DNA of 54,060 nucleotides from JAGDXO01 sp964541025 (lineage in GTDB: Archaea > Thermoplasmatota > Thermoplasmata > Thermoplasmatales > GCA-001856825), in contig CAZIOW010000005.1 of the NCBI GenBank assembly GCA_964541025.1, positions 1-54,060 of the forward strand. Reading direction: 5' to 3'. Shown here piece by piece: positions 25,003-34,089 of the stretch. Within the stretch, counting starts at the first letter, position 1; each line of letters starts with the position of its first letter. A program made the position numbers and the translations under genes. Under the pieces are notes generated by a model. The model was not told the origin of the DNA. It worked only from the letters and a program-made list of their open reading frames with translations, and ran no database searches.

Positions 25003-26156
25003 ACATTTACGAAGAGTTGAAGAACAGAAAGATCCTGGCTGATAAAATGCCAGTTGCGGGAGAACCCGACTCCCCTTCAATGAAATATTATACCACTCTC
25101 AAGGAGGAGGAGATAGACCCCTTAATGCATACGAAGAAAACAGGCTGTGCTGGAATGCAACTGAATATAACAACTCACAATGGCTCTCCCTGCAGATATC
25201 TTTCAAAAGGCGAAATAAAATTCTCTTCAGTTGAGGACGCAATAAAGAACGAGGAAATTCAGGAGGGGGAAATATTCACAGAGATCTACGATAAGATGAG
25301 CGCAATAAATCAGGCATATTTCGTAGATGGTGCTTACATTGGAATACCTGAAAATTACGAGAGTGAAAATATGGTATCCATTCTAAATACCGGAGATTCT
25401 GACTTCAATTCCAGGAATGTGTACAAAATAGGTTCTAATTCATCTGTTAAGATCCTTGAAAATTTTATAATAACAGGCGAATCAAGAATTTCCCACGGAA
25501 CTGTCATCAGGATGGGGGAAAACTCTTCTCTCGATTACTATTTTTTGGAGGACGTGAAAAATTCAAAGGTAAGCTATGTTGAAAGAACATTTGTGATGCC
25601 AAGATACTCAAGGCTTAGAATTCATCACCTGAGTATACCAGGATCGAAAAACATAACAAGATTCAGAGTCATCCAGGAGGGAGAATTTGCTGAATCTTAT
25701 TATTACGGAGCTACACTTGGCAAGAGGAGTGAGCATCAGGACCTTGAGGTTTATACTCATCATTTGGCTCCGCATGGGAAAAATGACACATCATTCAAGG
25801 GGATACTTGCAGGTGATTCTTCTATAATTTTTAGAGGTTTCATAAAGATTGAAGAGAAAGCATTGAACACAGACTCATTTTTGCTTGCCAACTTACTTCT
25901 CTTATCGAAGGAAGCAAGGGGTAATGCTCTTCCAGTCTTGGAAATTTACAATGGAGAAGTTAAGGCAAAGCACGGGGAAACTGTATCCAATATCTCAGAG
26001 GAAGAGCTTCTTTACCTGGAAAGCAGGGGGCTTGAGCCAAAGAAGGCCAAGAAATTGATAATAGAGGGATTCGTTAATCCTATAATAAACCCATTACCAC
26101 CGGAAATAGCGGACAGATACCTTGACATAGTGGAAGATGTGGTTGAAAATGCTTGA
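24999..26156 (+). CDS. sufD: Fe-S cluster assembly protein SufD
   Basis: SufD is the SufB paralogue that pairs with it in the SufBC2D complex. The 385-residue protein has the beta-helix core and the family's C-terminal block with AKHGETVSNISEEELLYLES, where the histidine before GE/GA is conserved for cluster or iron handling. The N-terminal half (up to residue about 90) is more divergent, as usual in archaea. Start and stop overlap sufB (ATGA) and sufS. Confidence 0.92.
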   Translation: MNIYEELKNRKILADKMPVAGEPDSPSMKYYTTLKEEEIDPLMHTKKTGCAGMQLNITTHNGSPCRYLSKGEIKFSSVEDAIKNEEIQEGEIFTEIYDKMSAINQAYFVDGAYIGIPENYESENMVSILNTGDSDFNSRNVYKIGSNSSVKILENFIITGESRISHGTVIRMGENSSLDYYFLEDVKNSKVSYVERTFVMPRYSRLRIHHLSIPGSKNITRFRVIQEGEFAESYYYGATLGKRSEHQDLEVYTHHLAPHGKNDTSFKGILAGDSSIIFRGFIKIEEKALNTDSFLLANLLLLSKEARGNALPVLEIYNGEVKAKHGETVSNISEEELLYLESRGLEPKKAKKLIIEGFVNPIINPLPPEIADRYLDIVEDVVENA

Positions 26157-27405
26157 TGTGAAAAGTATCAGAAAAGATTTTCCAATACTTCAGAGGGAGA
26201 TAGAGGGGAAGAGAATAGTCTATCTTGACTCCACAGCCACTACACAAAAACCAGAAAGTGTTATCAATGCCATTTCAGAATTTTACAGAAATTATAATGC
26301 AAACGTCCATAGATCTGTTTACAAATTGGGCTGGGAAGCTACAGATTACTACGAAAAATCAAGAAAGAACATTGCTGATTTCATAGGAGCAAAACAGGAA
26401 GAAATAGTTTTCACAAGGAATACTACTGAAAGCCTGAATCTGTTATCATACAGCCTTGAGGGGAATCTTAAAAGGGGGGATAGGATACTGGTAAGCTCTA
26501 TGGAGCATCATTCCAATATACTTCCTTGGATGAGACTAGAAGAAAAGGGAATAATTCTTGATTACGTGGGTCTTACCCCTGAAGGTCTACTTGACATTGA
26601 AGATCTTAAATCCAAGATCAAGGCTGAAACAAAAATAGTATCCATAACACATCAGTCAAATGTGCTTGGAACAATCAATGACATAGAAATCATATCCAAA
26701 ATTGCAAAAGAGAACGGATCAATTTTCATAGTTGATGCCGCGCAATCAGTTCCTCATATGCCATTTAAAATGATTGAAGAAATAGATTACATGGCATTTT
26801 CTGGTCATAAGATGCTCGGGCCCCTAGGGATTGGCGTACTTTATGGTAAATATGAAAATCTTTTGCAGCTTCAGCCTTTTCAGAGAGGGGGAGAGATGAT
26901 AAAGGAGGTTGATTTTCATTCGGTGGAATTTGAAGACCCCCCGATAAAATTTGAAGCAGGCACACCAAATGTTGAAGGTGCAGTTGGTTTATCTGCAGCA
27001 GTAGATTATCTAAAAAAAATTGGGATGGAAAATGTCAGGTCCCACGAAAAATACCTCACAAAAAATGCATTGAAAATATTGGGTTCAATGAAAAACATTG
27101 AGATCTATGGGCCTCACGATCCTGAAAAGAAGGGTGGTGTGATCTCCTTTAATGTCAAGAATGAAAGAATCAGAAAAAAATTGATATCTGGTAATATACG
27201 TCTGGATGGAATATTGCATTCACATGACGTCGCTTCTCATCTGGATTCTGGGAACGTGTACGTAAGGTCAGGGCATCACTGTGCCCAACCACTTATGAAA
27301 TACCTAAACATAAAGGGGACTGCAAGGGCGTCATTTTACATATACAACGACATTGAAGATATAGAGGCTCTTGCATCTGGATTGGAGGGAATAAATGTAC
27401 AATGA
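26149..27405 (+). CDS. sufS: Cysteine desulfurase SufS
   Basis: SufS is a PLP enzyme that takes sulfur from cysteine for cluster assembly. The 418-residue protein starts LDVKSIRKDFPILQREIEGK, has the PLP lysine in FSGHKMLGPLGIGVLYG, the histidine in SMEHHSNILPW and the active-site cysteine in RSGHHCAQPLM, which is the group II (SufS/CsdA) pattern. I used the ATG at 26149 because the family starts there; an ATG 12 bases upstream adds MWLK. Overlaps sufD by eight bases and sufU by 11. Confidence 0.95.
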   Translation: MLDVKSIRKDFPILQREIEGKRIVYLDSTATTQKPESVINAISEFYRNYNANVHRSVYKLGWEATDYYEKSRKNIADFIGAKQEEIVFTRNTTESLNLLSYSLEGNLKRGDRILVSSMEHHSNILPWMRLEEKGIILDYVGLTPEGLLDIEDLKSKIKAETKIVSITHQSNVLGTINDIEIISKIAKENGSIFIVDAAQSVPHMPFKMIEEIDYMAFSGHKMLGPLGIGVLYGKYENLLQLQPFQRGGEMIKEVDFHSVEFEDPPIKFEAGTPNVEGAVGLSAAVDYLKKIGMENVRSHEKYLTKNALKILGSMKNIEIYGPHDPEKKGGVISFNVKNERIRKKLISGNIRLDGILHSHDVASHLDSGNVYVRSGHHCAQPLMKYLNIKGTARASFYIYNDIEDIEALASGLEGINVQ

Positions 27406-27766
27406 TGAAGTTATGGACAGGTATCAGAATCCAATTTATATTGGAAAACCTGATAGTTACGACATTGTGATAGATGAAGCATCATCTTCATGCGGGGATA
27501 AGATTACCTTTTACATAGAGAGAGAAAATGATATTGTCAAGGAAATTAGATTTGAGGGAGATGGATGCATAATCTCAATGGTTTCTACCGATCTATTCTG
27601 TGAGAAAGCAACAGGTAAGAAGATAGAGGAGATAATGAAAATAGACGAAACAGAATATGTAAGAAATTTCCCAGTGGAAATAACGCCTGGTCGACTAAAT
27701 TGCGCATTGCTACCAATAAGGGCTTTTAGAAGGGGAATCAGAAGGGAATCTAAACCCAAAGATTGA
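27395..27766 (+). CDS. sufU: SufU/IscU-type Fe-S scaffold or sulfur acceptor
   Basis: SufU takes sulfur from SufS and passes it to SufBCD. The 123-residue protein has the three conserved cysteines of the IscU fold at Cys33 (SSCGDKITFYI), Cys58 (GDGCIIS) and Cys103 (RLNCALLP), with Asp35 after the first. The N-terminal YNDEVMDRYQNP is the family's opening. It is last in the suf operon. Whether it acts as zinc-dependent sulfurtransferase (SufU) or scaffold (IscU) cannot be decided; the SufS neighbour favours the former. Confidence 0.93.
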   Translation: MYNDEVMDRYQNPIYIGKPDSYDIVIDEASSSCGDKITFYIERENDIVKEIRFEGDGCIISMVSTDLFCEKATGKKIEEIMKIDETEYVRNFPVEITPGRLNCALLPIRAFRRGIRRESKPKD

Positions 27767-27863
27767 ACCTTGCATTAAAGAAGGAATTCCAAAGCGGCAA
27801 TAAGTAAATTCTTCTTTAAATATTGTTAGAAAAATAGATTATAGAGTTGTTAATGAACCATAA

Positions 27864-28778
27864 ATGGAGAGTATAGATGACTTCATATCATTAGCTAAAA
27901 GAGGGGACAGAAGGGCAATAGGACGTTTGATTACAATAATAGAGAACAGGAGCAGCGGATATGAAGAAATATTGAGAATTTTGAATTCAAAATATAAAAG
28001 GGCATATGTCCTGGGAATAACAGGTCCTCCGGGGGTTGGTAAAAGCTCATTGATTTCTCGACTAGTTGAAAATTTTCAATCGAGGGAAAAACTTGCAGTC
28101 ATAATGATAGATGCAACAAGTCCCTTCAGTGGAGGTTCGTTGCTTGGAAATAGGCTGCGTCTTTCTGAAGGTAAGGATATTTATGTTAGAAGCATGGCAA
28201 CCAGGGGAATAAGTGGGGGTCTCAACCTTGCAATAGGAGATACGCTCGATCTTCTTTCATTTCTTGGTTTTTCCATGATAATAGTGGAATCAGTGGGAGC
28301 CGGCCAGGATGAAACGGATATAGTTTATTTCACCGATACAGTTATATTAGTGCTCTCGCCCGGTACTGGAGATCAGGTACAGGCAATGAAGGCTGGGCAG
28401 ATGGAAATAGGTGATATAATTGTCCTGAACAAGGCTGACAGACCTGATGTTATAATATCTGAGAAGGAATTGATGGAAATACTGAGTATACCTGACCTTG
28501 CAAAGAATCACAGGCTTTTCAAGGTATCGTCTCTGACAGGTTCTGGGATCAAGGATCTTGTGAATGCAATTGATGATACAAAAAATTCAGCTTGTAGAAA
28601 TTCTACTGAACTGAAGGAAAGAGAGAAAGAGAAACTCAAGCAGGAAATCATGGCAAGGATAAATCTGAAGGAAAATCTGATAGAAAGATTGGCTGATAAG
28701 GTAGTTAAAGGCGAATTAGCAGAAAGAGAGGCCCTTTCATTAATAATAAAGGAACTTGAAATTAAAGGGGAATTATAG
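27864..28778 (+). CDS. meaB: MeaB/ArgK-type G3E GTPase (cobalamin mutase chaperone)
   Basis: MeaB protects and reloads adenosylcobalamin in methylmalonyl-CoA mutase. The 304-residue protein has a P-loop GPPGVGKSSLISRL, the SPFSGGSLLGNRLRLSEG segment, IVESVGAGQDETDI and NKADR for guanine, as in MeaB; a C-terminal helical tail serves dimerisation. A box A (AGATTATAG, about 27836-27844) lies at leaderless distance from the ATG. No mutase subunit or epimerase is adjacent in this window, so its client must be encoded elsewhere. Confidence 0.93.
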   Translation: MESIDDFISLAKRGDRRAIGRLITIIENRSSGYEEILRILNSKYKRAYVLGITGPPGVGKSSLISRLVENFQSREKLAVIMIDATSPFSGGSLLGNRLRLSEGKDIYVRSMATRGISGGLNLAIGDTLDLLSFLGFSMIIVESVGAGQDETDIVYFTDTVILVLSPGTGDQVQAMKAGQMEIGDIIVLNKADRPDVIISEKELMEILSIPDLAKNHRLFKVSSLTGSGIKDLVNAIDDTKNSACRNSTELKEREKEKLKQEIMARINLKENLIERLADKVVKGELAEREALSLIIKELEIKGEL

Positions 28779-28871
28779 AAAGGGTAAATTTTCTATCTTT
28801 TTTAAAGTCTTAAAATACCATTAATATTAAGTAATGGAAACACAATTACCTAACAGCAGGTGAATAATTTT

Positions 28872-29981
28872 ATGAAAATAACAGTCAGTTTGATCAAGGC
28901 AGACGTAGGAGGACTTGCGGGACATTCCAGAGTTCATCCAGATTTAAAGGCGGAGGCGGCACTTGTGTTAGAAAGTGCTAAGAATTCAGGTAAGTTAATA
29001 GATTATTATGTAACATCAGTTGGTGATGATTTACAGTTATTGATGACTCACAAGGAGGGAGAAAATTCTTCATATATTCATGGACTTGCGTGGGAGGCTT
29101 TCATCAGGGCAACCGATATCGCTAAAAAGTATAAGCTATATGGAGCTGGCCAGGACCTTTTGAAGGATACATTCTCTGGAAATCTGAAAGGTATGGGACC
29201 TGGCGTGGCGGAAATGGAAATTGAGGAAAGGAAGAGTGAGCCAATTGCTGTTTTCATGATGGACAAGACAGAACCTGGAGCTTTTAATCTTCCAATTTTC
29301 AAGATGTTCGCAGACCCATTCAACACTCCAGGATTGGTCATTGATCCCCACATGCATGATGGGTTTGAATTTGAGGTATGGGATGTCATAACTCACAAGA
29401 AAATCATACTTAAGACTCCGGAAGAAATGTATGACCTGCTAGCGTTAATAGGTTCAAAGAGCAGATATATAATCAAAAGGGTTTATCCATCGCAGAAAAA
29501 TCCCCACATGTCTCATGAACCTGTGGCCGTGGTAAGTACCGATAAATTACACGAGATAGCAGGAAAATATGTAGGTAAAGACGATCCCGTGGGAATAGTA
29601 AGAGGCCAGGCCGGTCTTCCTGCAATGGGGGAAATTCTTGAGGCATTCTCATTCCCACATCTGGTATCGGGATGGATGAGGGGAAGCCATAATGGTCCTC
29701 TAATGCCGGTATCTGTTGAGGACGCAGTCCCATCCAGATTTGACGGACCTCCAAGGGTCATAGGGCTTGGGTTCCAGTTGGCCGAAGGTAAATTAATAGG
29801 GCCTGCTGATCTTTTAGGAGAAAAAGCATTTGATCAGGCCAGGGAAATAGCTCTAACAATGACCGAATATATAAGAAGAAACGGACCTTTTGAACCGCAC
29901 AGACTACCTGACGAGGAAATGGAATACACAACAATGCCCGAAGTTCAGAAAAAACTTCAGAAGAGAATGGTAGACCTTTAA
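28872..29981 (+). CDS. fbp: Fructose-1,6-bisphosphate aldolase/phosphatase
   Basis: This bifunctional archaeal enzyme makes fructose 6-phosphate from triose phosphates and keeps gluconeogenesis one-way. The 369-residue protein starts KITVSLIKADVGGLAGHSRV with Mg ligands Asp11 and His18, and has Tyr233 and Lys236 (GKYVGKDDP), whose spacing matches the Tyr/Lys pair that forms the aldolase Schiff base. Other blocks are YGAGQDLLKDTFSGN and DKTEPGAFNLPIFKMFADP. GGTGA (28859-28863) eight bases before the ATG sets the start and rules out a GTG at 28860. The stop overlaps the next gene's ATG (TAATG). Confidence 0.96.
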   Translation: MKITVSLIKADVGGLAGHSRVHPDLKAEAALVLESAKNSGKLIDYYVTSVGDDLQLLMTHKEGENSSYIHGLAWEAFIRATDIAKKYKLYGAGQDLLKDTFSGNLKGMGPGVAEMEIEERKSEPIAVFMMDKTEPGAFNLPIFKMFADPFNTPGLVIDPHMHDGFEFEVWDVITHKKIILKTPEEMYDLLALIGSKSRYIIKRVYPSQKNPHMSHEPVAVVSTDKLHEIAGKYVGKDDPVGIVRGQAGLPAMGEILEAFSFPHLVSGWMRGSHNGPLMPVSVEDAVPSRFDGPPRVIGLGFQLAEGKLIGPADLLGEKAFDQAREIALTMTEYIRRNGPFEPHRLPDEEMEYTTMPEVQKKLQKRMVDL

Positions 29982-30571
29982 TGGCCAACGGTAATCTAAG
30001 AGGAATGCTTCTGAAAGATAGGATCATAGATATCGTCAGAGGGGATGGTAAATCAATCTCTGAGATCTACAAGGAAGTCAATCTTGACGAGGAATCCAAA
30101 ATACACAGGTTGACGCTCACAGGTTATCTATGGGCTATGGCAGATTTCGGATTCCTAAAAGAGAAATACCAGAAACCCTCAAAATTGTATTCCCTGAATA
30201 GGAAGGAAGAGAACAGTCTATATGAAAACGTAGCAGCTAAACTATCTGAAGAGCCTGAAGATAAGAAGGCGCAGGAGATACTCTACGTCCTCTACAGGAT
30301 TCTGGAAAGACCAATATTCAGAGCAGAAATGGAGAAAGCTGGTATTATAGGAGATATCAAGGGGAAGAAGATCGATAAAAGGGAAAGGAAGAAGTTACTG
30401 GAAAAAGTTGAATTGAAAGGACTCAGAGTTACGCCTGATACAGATGCATACATTCCTATTGAGGAATTTCCCGAACTTGCATTCAGGGTTATAGCAGATA
30501 TACTAGTCGAAAAATATGAGATTAAGAAAGAAAAGCCAGGTGTCCAGAAAAAGTTAGAAAATATTCTTTAA
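29981..30571 (+). CDS. Winged-helix domain protein of unknown function, coupled to fbp
   Basis: The 196-residue protein begins with a winged-helix-like domain (about 1-75: LLKDRIIDIVRGDGKSISEI, then HRLTLTGYLWAMADFGFLKEK and a wing PSKLYSLNR). The rest is helical and highly charged, with LYVLYRILERPIFRAEMEKAG and a basic patch KGKKIDKRERKKLLEK. No enzyme motif is visible. Its ATG shares a base with the fbp stop, so the two are co-translated, and it overlaps pheS convergently by 18 bases. It could be a transcription factor or an RNA- or protein-binding partner; I do not recognise a characterised family. Confidence 0.78.
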   Translation: MANGNLRGMLLKDRIIDIVRGDGKSISEIYKEVNLDEESKIHRLTLTGYLWAMADFGFLKEKYQKPSKLYSLNRKEENSLYENVAAKLSEEPEDKKAQEILYVLYRILERPIFRAEMEKAGIIGDIKGKKIDKRERKKLLEKVELKGLRVTPDTDAYIPIEEFPELAFRVIADILVEKYEIKKEKPGVQKKLENIL

Positions 30572-32002
30572 TATTTTCCTCTCCTGAAGGAAAGAAAGAT
30601 CATTCCTGTAAATATCTCTTATATCTTCTAAATTAAGTACAAGCATTAGGAGCCTTTCAAGACCCAGCCCCCAAGCAGCTACATTGTGCTTTATGCCCCA
30701 GGGTTTAAGCACCTCTGGCCTGAACATTCCTGCTCCACCGAGTTCCATCTCCTTTCCCATAAATTTTCCATGAATTTCCAGTGAAGGTTCAGTATAGGGA
30801 AAATAACTTGGTTTGAACCAGATATCTGTGATGCCTATTCTGTTATAAAATTCCTTAAGAGTCTTCATAAGAGTTCCAAAGGTTACTCCCTCTCCTGCAA
30901 TAACACCCTCAACCTGAGTGAACTCTGCGAGATGTCTTGAATCCACATTTTCCCTTCTGAATATTTTCTCGACAGAAAATATCTTGCATTTCTGGTTAGG
31001 ATTCTCCACGAGATATCTTATTGTATTGACTGTTGTATGTGTTCTGAGGAGCATTTTTGAAGCTTCCCTCTCAGACCACTCATATTGCCATCCCTTGGAA
31101 CCATTTATGCCCTTCTCGTGAACTCTCTTTATCTTTTCAACCATTCTCCTGTCAATATCTGCTTCGCCCTTTACGTAAAATGTATCCTGCATCTCCCTTG
31201 CAGGATGGTTCTGCGGTATGAAGAGTATATCCATATCCCAGAATGCACTCTCTACAATTTCTCCCTTAAGTTCACTGAACCCCATCTGAAGCATCACCTC
31301 TCTGACCTGATTTATGAATTCAGAAAGTGGATGAACTTTCCCGGGGAGATAACGAGGGGCATACATATTGATATCATAAGCTCTAAGTTTCATATCATCA
31401 TTGTACTTATCTATGACATCAGGAGTTATCTGATTAATTTCCTGTGTTTCAACAAGATCCTCATCCTTTATTCTCTCTGCTTCATCAGTGAGTCTGATCT
31501 TCCGGACCATTTTCACCTTTTCATTAAGGAAACCCTTCCTTGATTTTACTATCTCAGCGCTTTTTTCGTCTACCTGGCCTTCCCTGGATTTAGATAACAC
31601 ATCCTTTATCATACGGATGCTTTCAGCAAGCTTAGACTGGTCCTGAATGATGATATTCCCATCTGTTACCTTGCCTCCCATCTTCAGAACTTGGGCCAAT
31701 CCGTATCTCAATTCATCCCCCATTATTTTTTCCAACTCACTGAGCACATTTATTCCCTGATTGTAATATCCCAGCAGATTTTCCTCTGGTAAACCCTTCT
31801 CAAGTACCCTCTTCCCTTCAGGACCTATAACATAATATTTTATGGGATATTCAGAGACATTAACCAGTTTCTTCTCTCTCAGCCATGATATTGCACTTGA
31901 TGCCTCATTCTTATCCATATTCTTGTAAATTTCATCAGAGTCAACATAACCTTTTCCTTTCAGAAATTTAATAAGTCTCTTCTCTCCATTGGTCAGTTCC
32001 AC
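30554..32002 (-). CDS. pheS: Phenylalanyl-tRNA synthetase alpha subunit
   Basis: PheS holds the class II active site of the alpha2-beta2 enzyme. The 482-residue protein has N-terminal winged-helix DNA-binding-like repeats (residues 1-80) as in archaeal/eukaryotic PheS, motif 2 IFRRENVDSRHLAEFTQVEG, and motif 3 GLGLERLLMLVL. The start is GTG, with an A/T box about 27 nt upstream (AAAATTTTTC on the minus strand near 32023-32033). The beta-subunit gene pheT is not next to it. The spacer to the divergent proS is only 81 bases. Confidence 0.95.
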   Translation of the reverse strand: MELTNGEKRLIKFLKGKGYVDSDEIYKNMDKNEASSAISWLREKKLVNVSEYPIKYYVIGPEGKRVLEKGLPEENLLGYYNQGINVLSELEKIMGDELRYGLAQVLKMGGKVTDGNIIIQDQSKLAESIRMIKDVLSKSREGQVDEKSAEIVKSRKGFLNEKVKMVRKIRLTDEAERIKDEDLVETQEINQITPDVIDKYNDDMKLRAYDINMYAPRYLPGKVHPLSEFINQVREVMLQMGFSELKGEIVESAFWDMDILFIPQNHPAREMQDTFYVKGEADIDRRMVEKIKRVHEKGINGSKGWQYEWSEREASKMLLRTHTTVNTIRYLVENPNQKCKIFSVEKIFRRENVDSRHLAEFTQVEGVIAGEGVTFGTLMKTLKEFYNRIGITDIWFKPSYFPYTEPSLEIHGKFMGKEMELGGAGMFRPEVLKPWGIKHNVAAWGLGLERLLMLVLNLEDIRDIYRNDLSFLQERKILKNIF

Positions 32003-32083
32003 GCATCCACAATCCCAAATGATTGAAAAATTTTATCATTGATGGACATGAATTTTTTAATATATTGAGTAAATAGGGGGAAG

Positions 32084-33466
32084 ATGGAAAAAGAAGAACC
32101 TGAGGATAATTTTTCTGAATGGTATAACGAAGTGATAGAAAGAACTGGGTTGTCAGATAAGAGGTATCCTGTGAAAGGTCTGAATATCTGGCCACCTTAC
32201 GGCTGGAAACTTATGAGAAACATAGACCAGATGATAAGGAGATATTTTGATTTAAAGGATTATCAGGAAGTCAATTTTCCTACATTGATACCTGAGAGTC
32301 AGTTTAACAAGGAAGCAGAACATATAAAAGGATTCTCAAACGAAGTGTACTGGATAACACACGGTGGAAATGATCCCCTTGACGAAAAGTTAGTTCTCAG
32401 GCCAACGAGTGAGACTGCCATGTATCCGATATTCTCATTGTGGGTTAGAAGTCACGCAGACCTCCCTCTGAGAATTTACCAGATTGTAAATGTTTTCAGA
32501 TATGAGACAAAGCAGACCAGGACTTTTATAAGAGTAAGAGAGATACATTTCATAGAAGGACACACATGCCATGAAGATTATCAGTCGGCGGAAAAACAGA
32601 TCCGCGATGACATAGAGATTTGGAAGAATATTGCTGATGAGGTGGCTCTTCCTTACATTATGGGAAAGAGACCAGAATGGGATAAATTTCCCGGTGCCCA
32701 TTACACAATAGGCGTGGACACATTCTTTCCATCTGGAAGAAGTCTTCAGATAGCAACAATACACCAATACAAGGATAACTTCTCCAGACCCTATGATATA
32801 GTATATACCGATGAAAACGGGGAGAGGAAATATGTCCATCAGACAACATTTGGAATATCGGAGAGGCTGGTAGGAGCAATAGTTGGAATTCATGGCGACA
32901 AGAAGGGTCTTATACTGCCTCCGAAGATCGCACCAATCCAGATAATAATAGTACCTATTCCGGGTAATGGAGTTATTGAGTATTGTCAATCAGTAATGAA
33001 AAAATTAATCGAGAAGGGCATGAGGGTAAAAACAGATGAAAGAGACCAGTATACGCCCGGATGGAAATTTAATGACTGGGAAGAGAAAGGCATACCCCTG
33101 CGTCTTGAAATAGGACAAAGGGAAGTTCGGGAAAACAAAGTCACTCTTGCATTCAGGACCGGGGGAAAGAAAAATATGTCAACAGAATCATTCATTTCCG
33201 ATGTCCATAAAATAATTGATGAAATTCATGAATTGATAAAAAATAGAGCCAAGGAAAAGATGGATTCATACATCAAATTTATTGATGATATTAAAAAATC
33301 TGATGAAATAATGCCAAATTCAATTTATTGGTGTGGATCTAAGGAATGCGCTGAAAGGATAGAAGAGGTAACAGGCAAATCTATACTATCATCATCTGAA
33401 GAAAATGGAAATTGTATAATCTGTGGTAAAAACGGTAATAAAACAATAATTTCTAAGAAATACTAA
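32084..33466 (+). CDS. proS: Prolyl-tRNA synthetase, archaeal/eukaryotic type
   Basis: The class II enzyme charges tRNA-Pro. The 460-residue protein has motif 2 in RIYQIVNVFRYETKQTRTFI, the LVLRPTSETAMYPIFSLW segment, an anticodon-binding domain from about 280, and a C-terminal zinc-like domain with CGSKECAERIEE and NCIICGK, which marks the archaeal/eukaryotic form without the bacterial editing insert. A box A TTTTTTAATATA is centred 26 nt upstream of the ATG. Its 3' end overlaps the small convergent membrane-protein gene by 14 bases. Confidence 0.96.
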   Translation: MEKEEPEDNFSEWYNEVIERTGLSDKRYPVKGLNIWPPYGWKLMRNIDQMIRRYFDLKDYQEVNFPTLIPESQFNKEAEHIKGFSNEVYWITHGGNDPLDEKLVLRPTSETAMYPIFSLWVRSHADLPLRIYQIVNVFRYETKQTRTFIRVREIHFIEGHTCHEDYQSAEKQIRDDIEIWKNIADEVALPYIMGKRPEWDKFPGAHYTIGVDTFFPSGRSLQIATIHQYKDNFSRPYDIVYTDENGERKYVHQTTFGISERLVGAIVGIHGDKKGLILPPKIAPIQIIIVPIPGNGVIEYCQSVMKKLIEKGMRVKTDERDQYTPGWKFNDWEEKGIPLRLEIGQREVRENKVTLAFRTGGKKNMSTESFISDVHKIIDEIHELIKNRAKEKMDSYIKFIDDIKKSDEIMPNSIYWCGSKECAERIEEVTGKSILSSSEENGNCIICGKNGNKTIISKKY

Positions 33467-33656
33467 TGTCTCTGGCCCTAATCCTCGAAAGCCAGATTCC
33501 TAGGATACCGAAAAGAATTAGTATAATTGAAATGCTGTAGAGCCCAATATCATTCCAATCGCCATATGCTATAGACCATGATATATAGAATATCACAGCT
33601 CCAAGAAGCATTATGAAAGACAGGAAACCCAGTATTTTATTGCCATCTAGTTTCAT
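33453..33656 (-). CDS. Small membrane protein with two transmembrane helices
   Basis: The 67-residue protein has a short basic N-terminus, two hydrophobic helices (about 8-29 and 37-57) joined by the loop AYGDWNDIG, and a basic end SRIRARDISIS, so both ends probably face the cytosol. No family is recognised. The ATG is clear, but I see only a weak A/T box upstream. Its tail overlaps proS convergently. Being short and hydrophobic, it has more risk of being spurious than its neighbours, yet the composition is typical of a real membrane protein. Confidence 0.55.
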   Translation of the reverse strand: MKLDGNKILGFLSFIMLLGAVIFYISWSIAYGDWNDIGLYSISIILILFGILGIWLSRIRARDISIS

Positions 33657-33763
33657 TCAAGCCTGATAGATATCTTCCTTATATTTTTTATGAGGGAATT
33701 GAGAGGTGCAAAAATGTTTTGTATTATGAATCGATATAGATAAGCAATTCCAGAGGTTTAAAA

Positions 33764-33832
33764 ATGAGATGGTATGGAAATATAAATATAGGAAAGTTTT
33801 ATCGCTCTGGAAGCATTAGGAGTAGGTTTTAA
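33764..33832 (+). other. Possible 22-codon upstream ORF coupled to rpoH
   Basis: An ATG at 33764 opens a 22-codon frame (MRWYGNINIGKFYRSGSIRS followed by RF) whose stop TAA shares a base with the rpoH ATG (TAATG), the same junction seen at adk/DUF106 and fbp/winged-helix. A GATATAGA box lies 27 nt before its ATG. It may be a leader peptide; equally, rpoH could be transcribed from TATAAATATA at 33781-33790 with this frame only partly in the leader. Coding status is uncertain. Confidence 0.3.
33781..33790 (+). promoter_or_regulatory. Box A candidate for the rpo operon
   Basis: TATAAATATA would give a transcript beginning near 33810 with a short leader carrying AGGAG (33819-33823) nine bases before the rpoH ATG at 33832. 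Confidence 0.5.
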
Positions 33833-34086
33833 TGTCCAAGTTTAATATATTATTACACGAGATGGTTCCAGAACATATACTGGTACCTGTAGAGGAGGAA
33901 GAAAAGTTATTGGAGGAACTCGGTGCCTCTAAAAATCAATTGCCAAAGATCAGAAAATCAGATCCAGTAATAAAGGCGCTTGAGAAGATAAGCGGTGATA
34001 TTGAACCTGGCAGAATTGTGAAGATAGTTAGAAAGAGCAGGACAAGTGGAATTGCAACAATTTATAGGATGGTAATAGGTGAATAA
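33832..34086 (+). CDS. rpoH: RNA polymerase subunit H (Rpb5 C-terminal homologue)
   Basis: Subunit H forms part of the jaw of archaeal RNA polymerase. The 84-residue protein matches throughout: FNILLHEMVPEHILVPVEEE, then LPKIRKSDPVIK and GRIVKIVRKSRTSGIATIYR, ending VIGE. It is the first gene of rpoH-rpoB-rpoA1-rpoA2-rpl30e-nusA, in the standard archaeal order, with AGGAG ahead of its ATG. Three bases separate its stop from the rpoB start. Confidence 0.97.
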   Translation: MSKFNILLHEMVPEHILVPVEEEEKLLEELGASKNQLPKIRKSDPVIKALEKISGDIEPGRIVKIVRKSRTSGIATIYRMVIGE

Positions 34087-34089
34087 GAT

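Noticed and set aside
31085..31543. 152-residue open frame on the plus strand
   Set aside because: It lies wholly inside pheS on the opposite strand, has a His/Leu/Ile-rich composition typical of an antisense shadow, and no promoter or SD.
32435..32989. 184-residue open frame on the minus strand
   Set aside because: Antisense to proS, whose motifs are intact; the translation is rich in Tyr, Cys and Ile and looks like no protein family.
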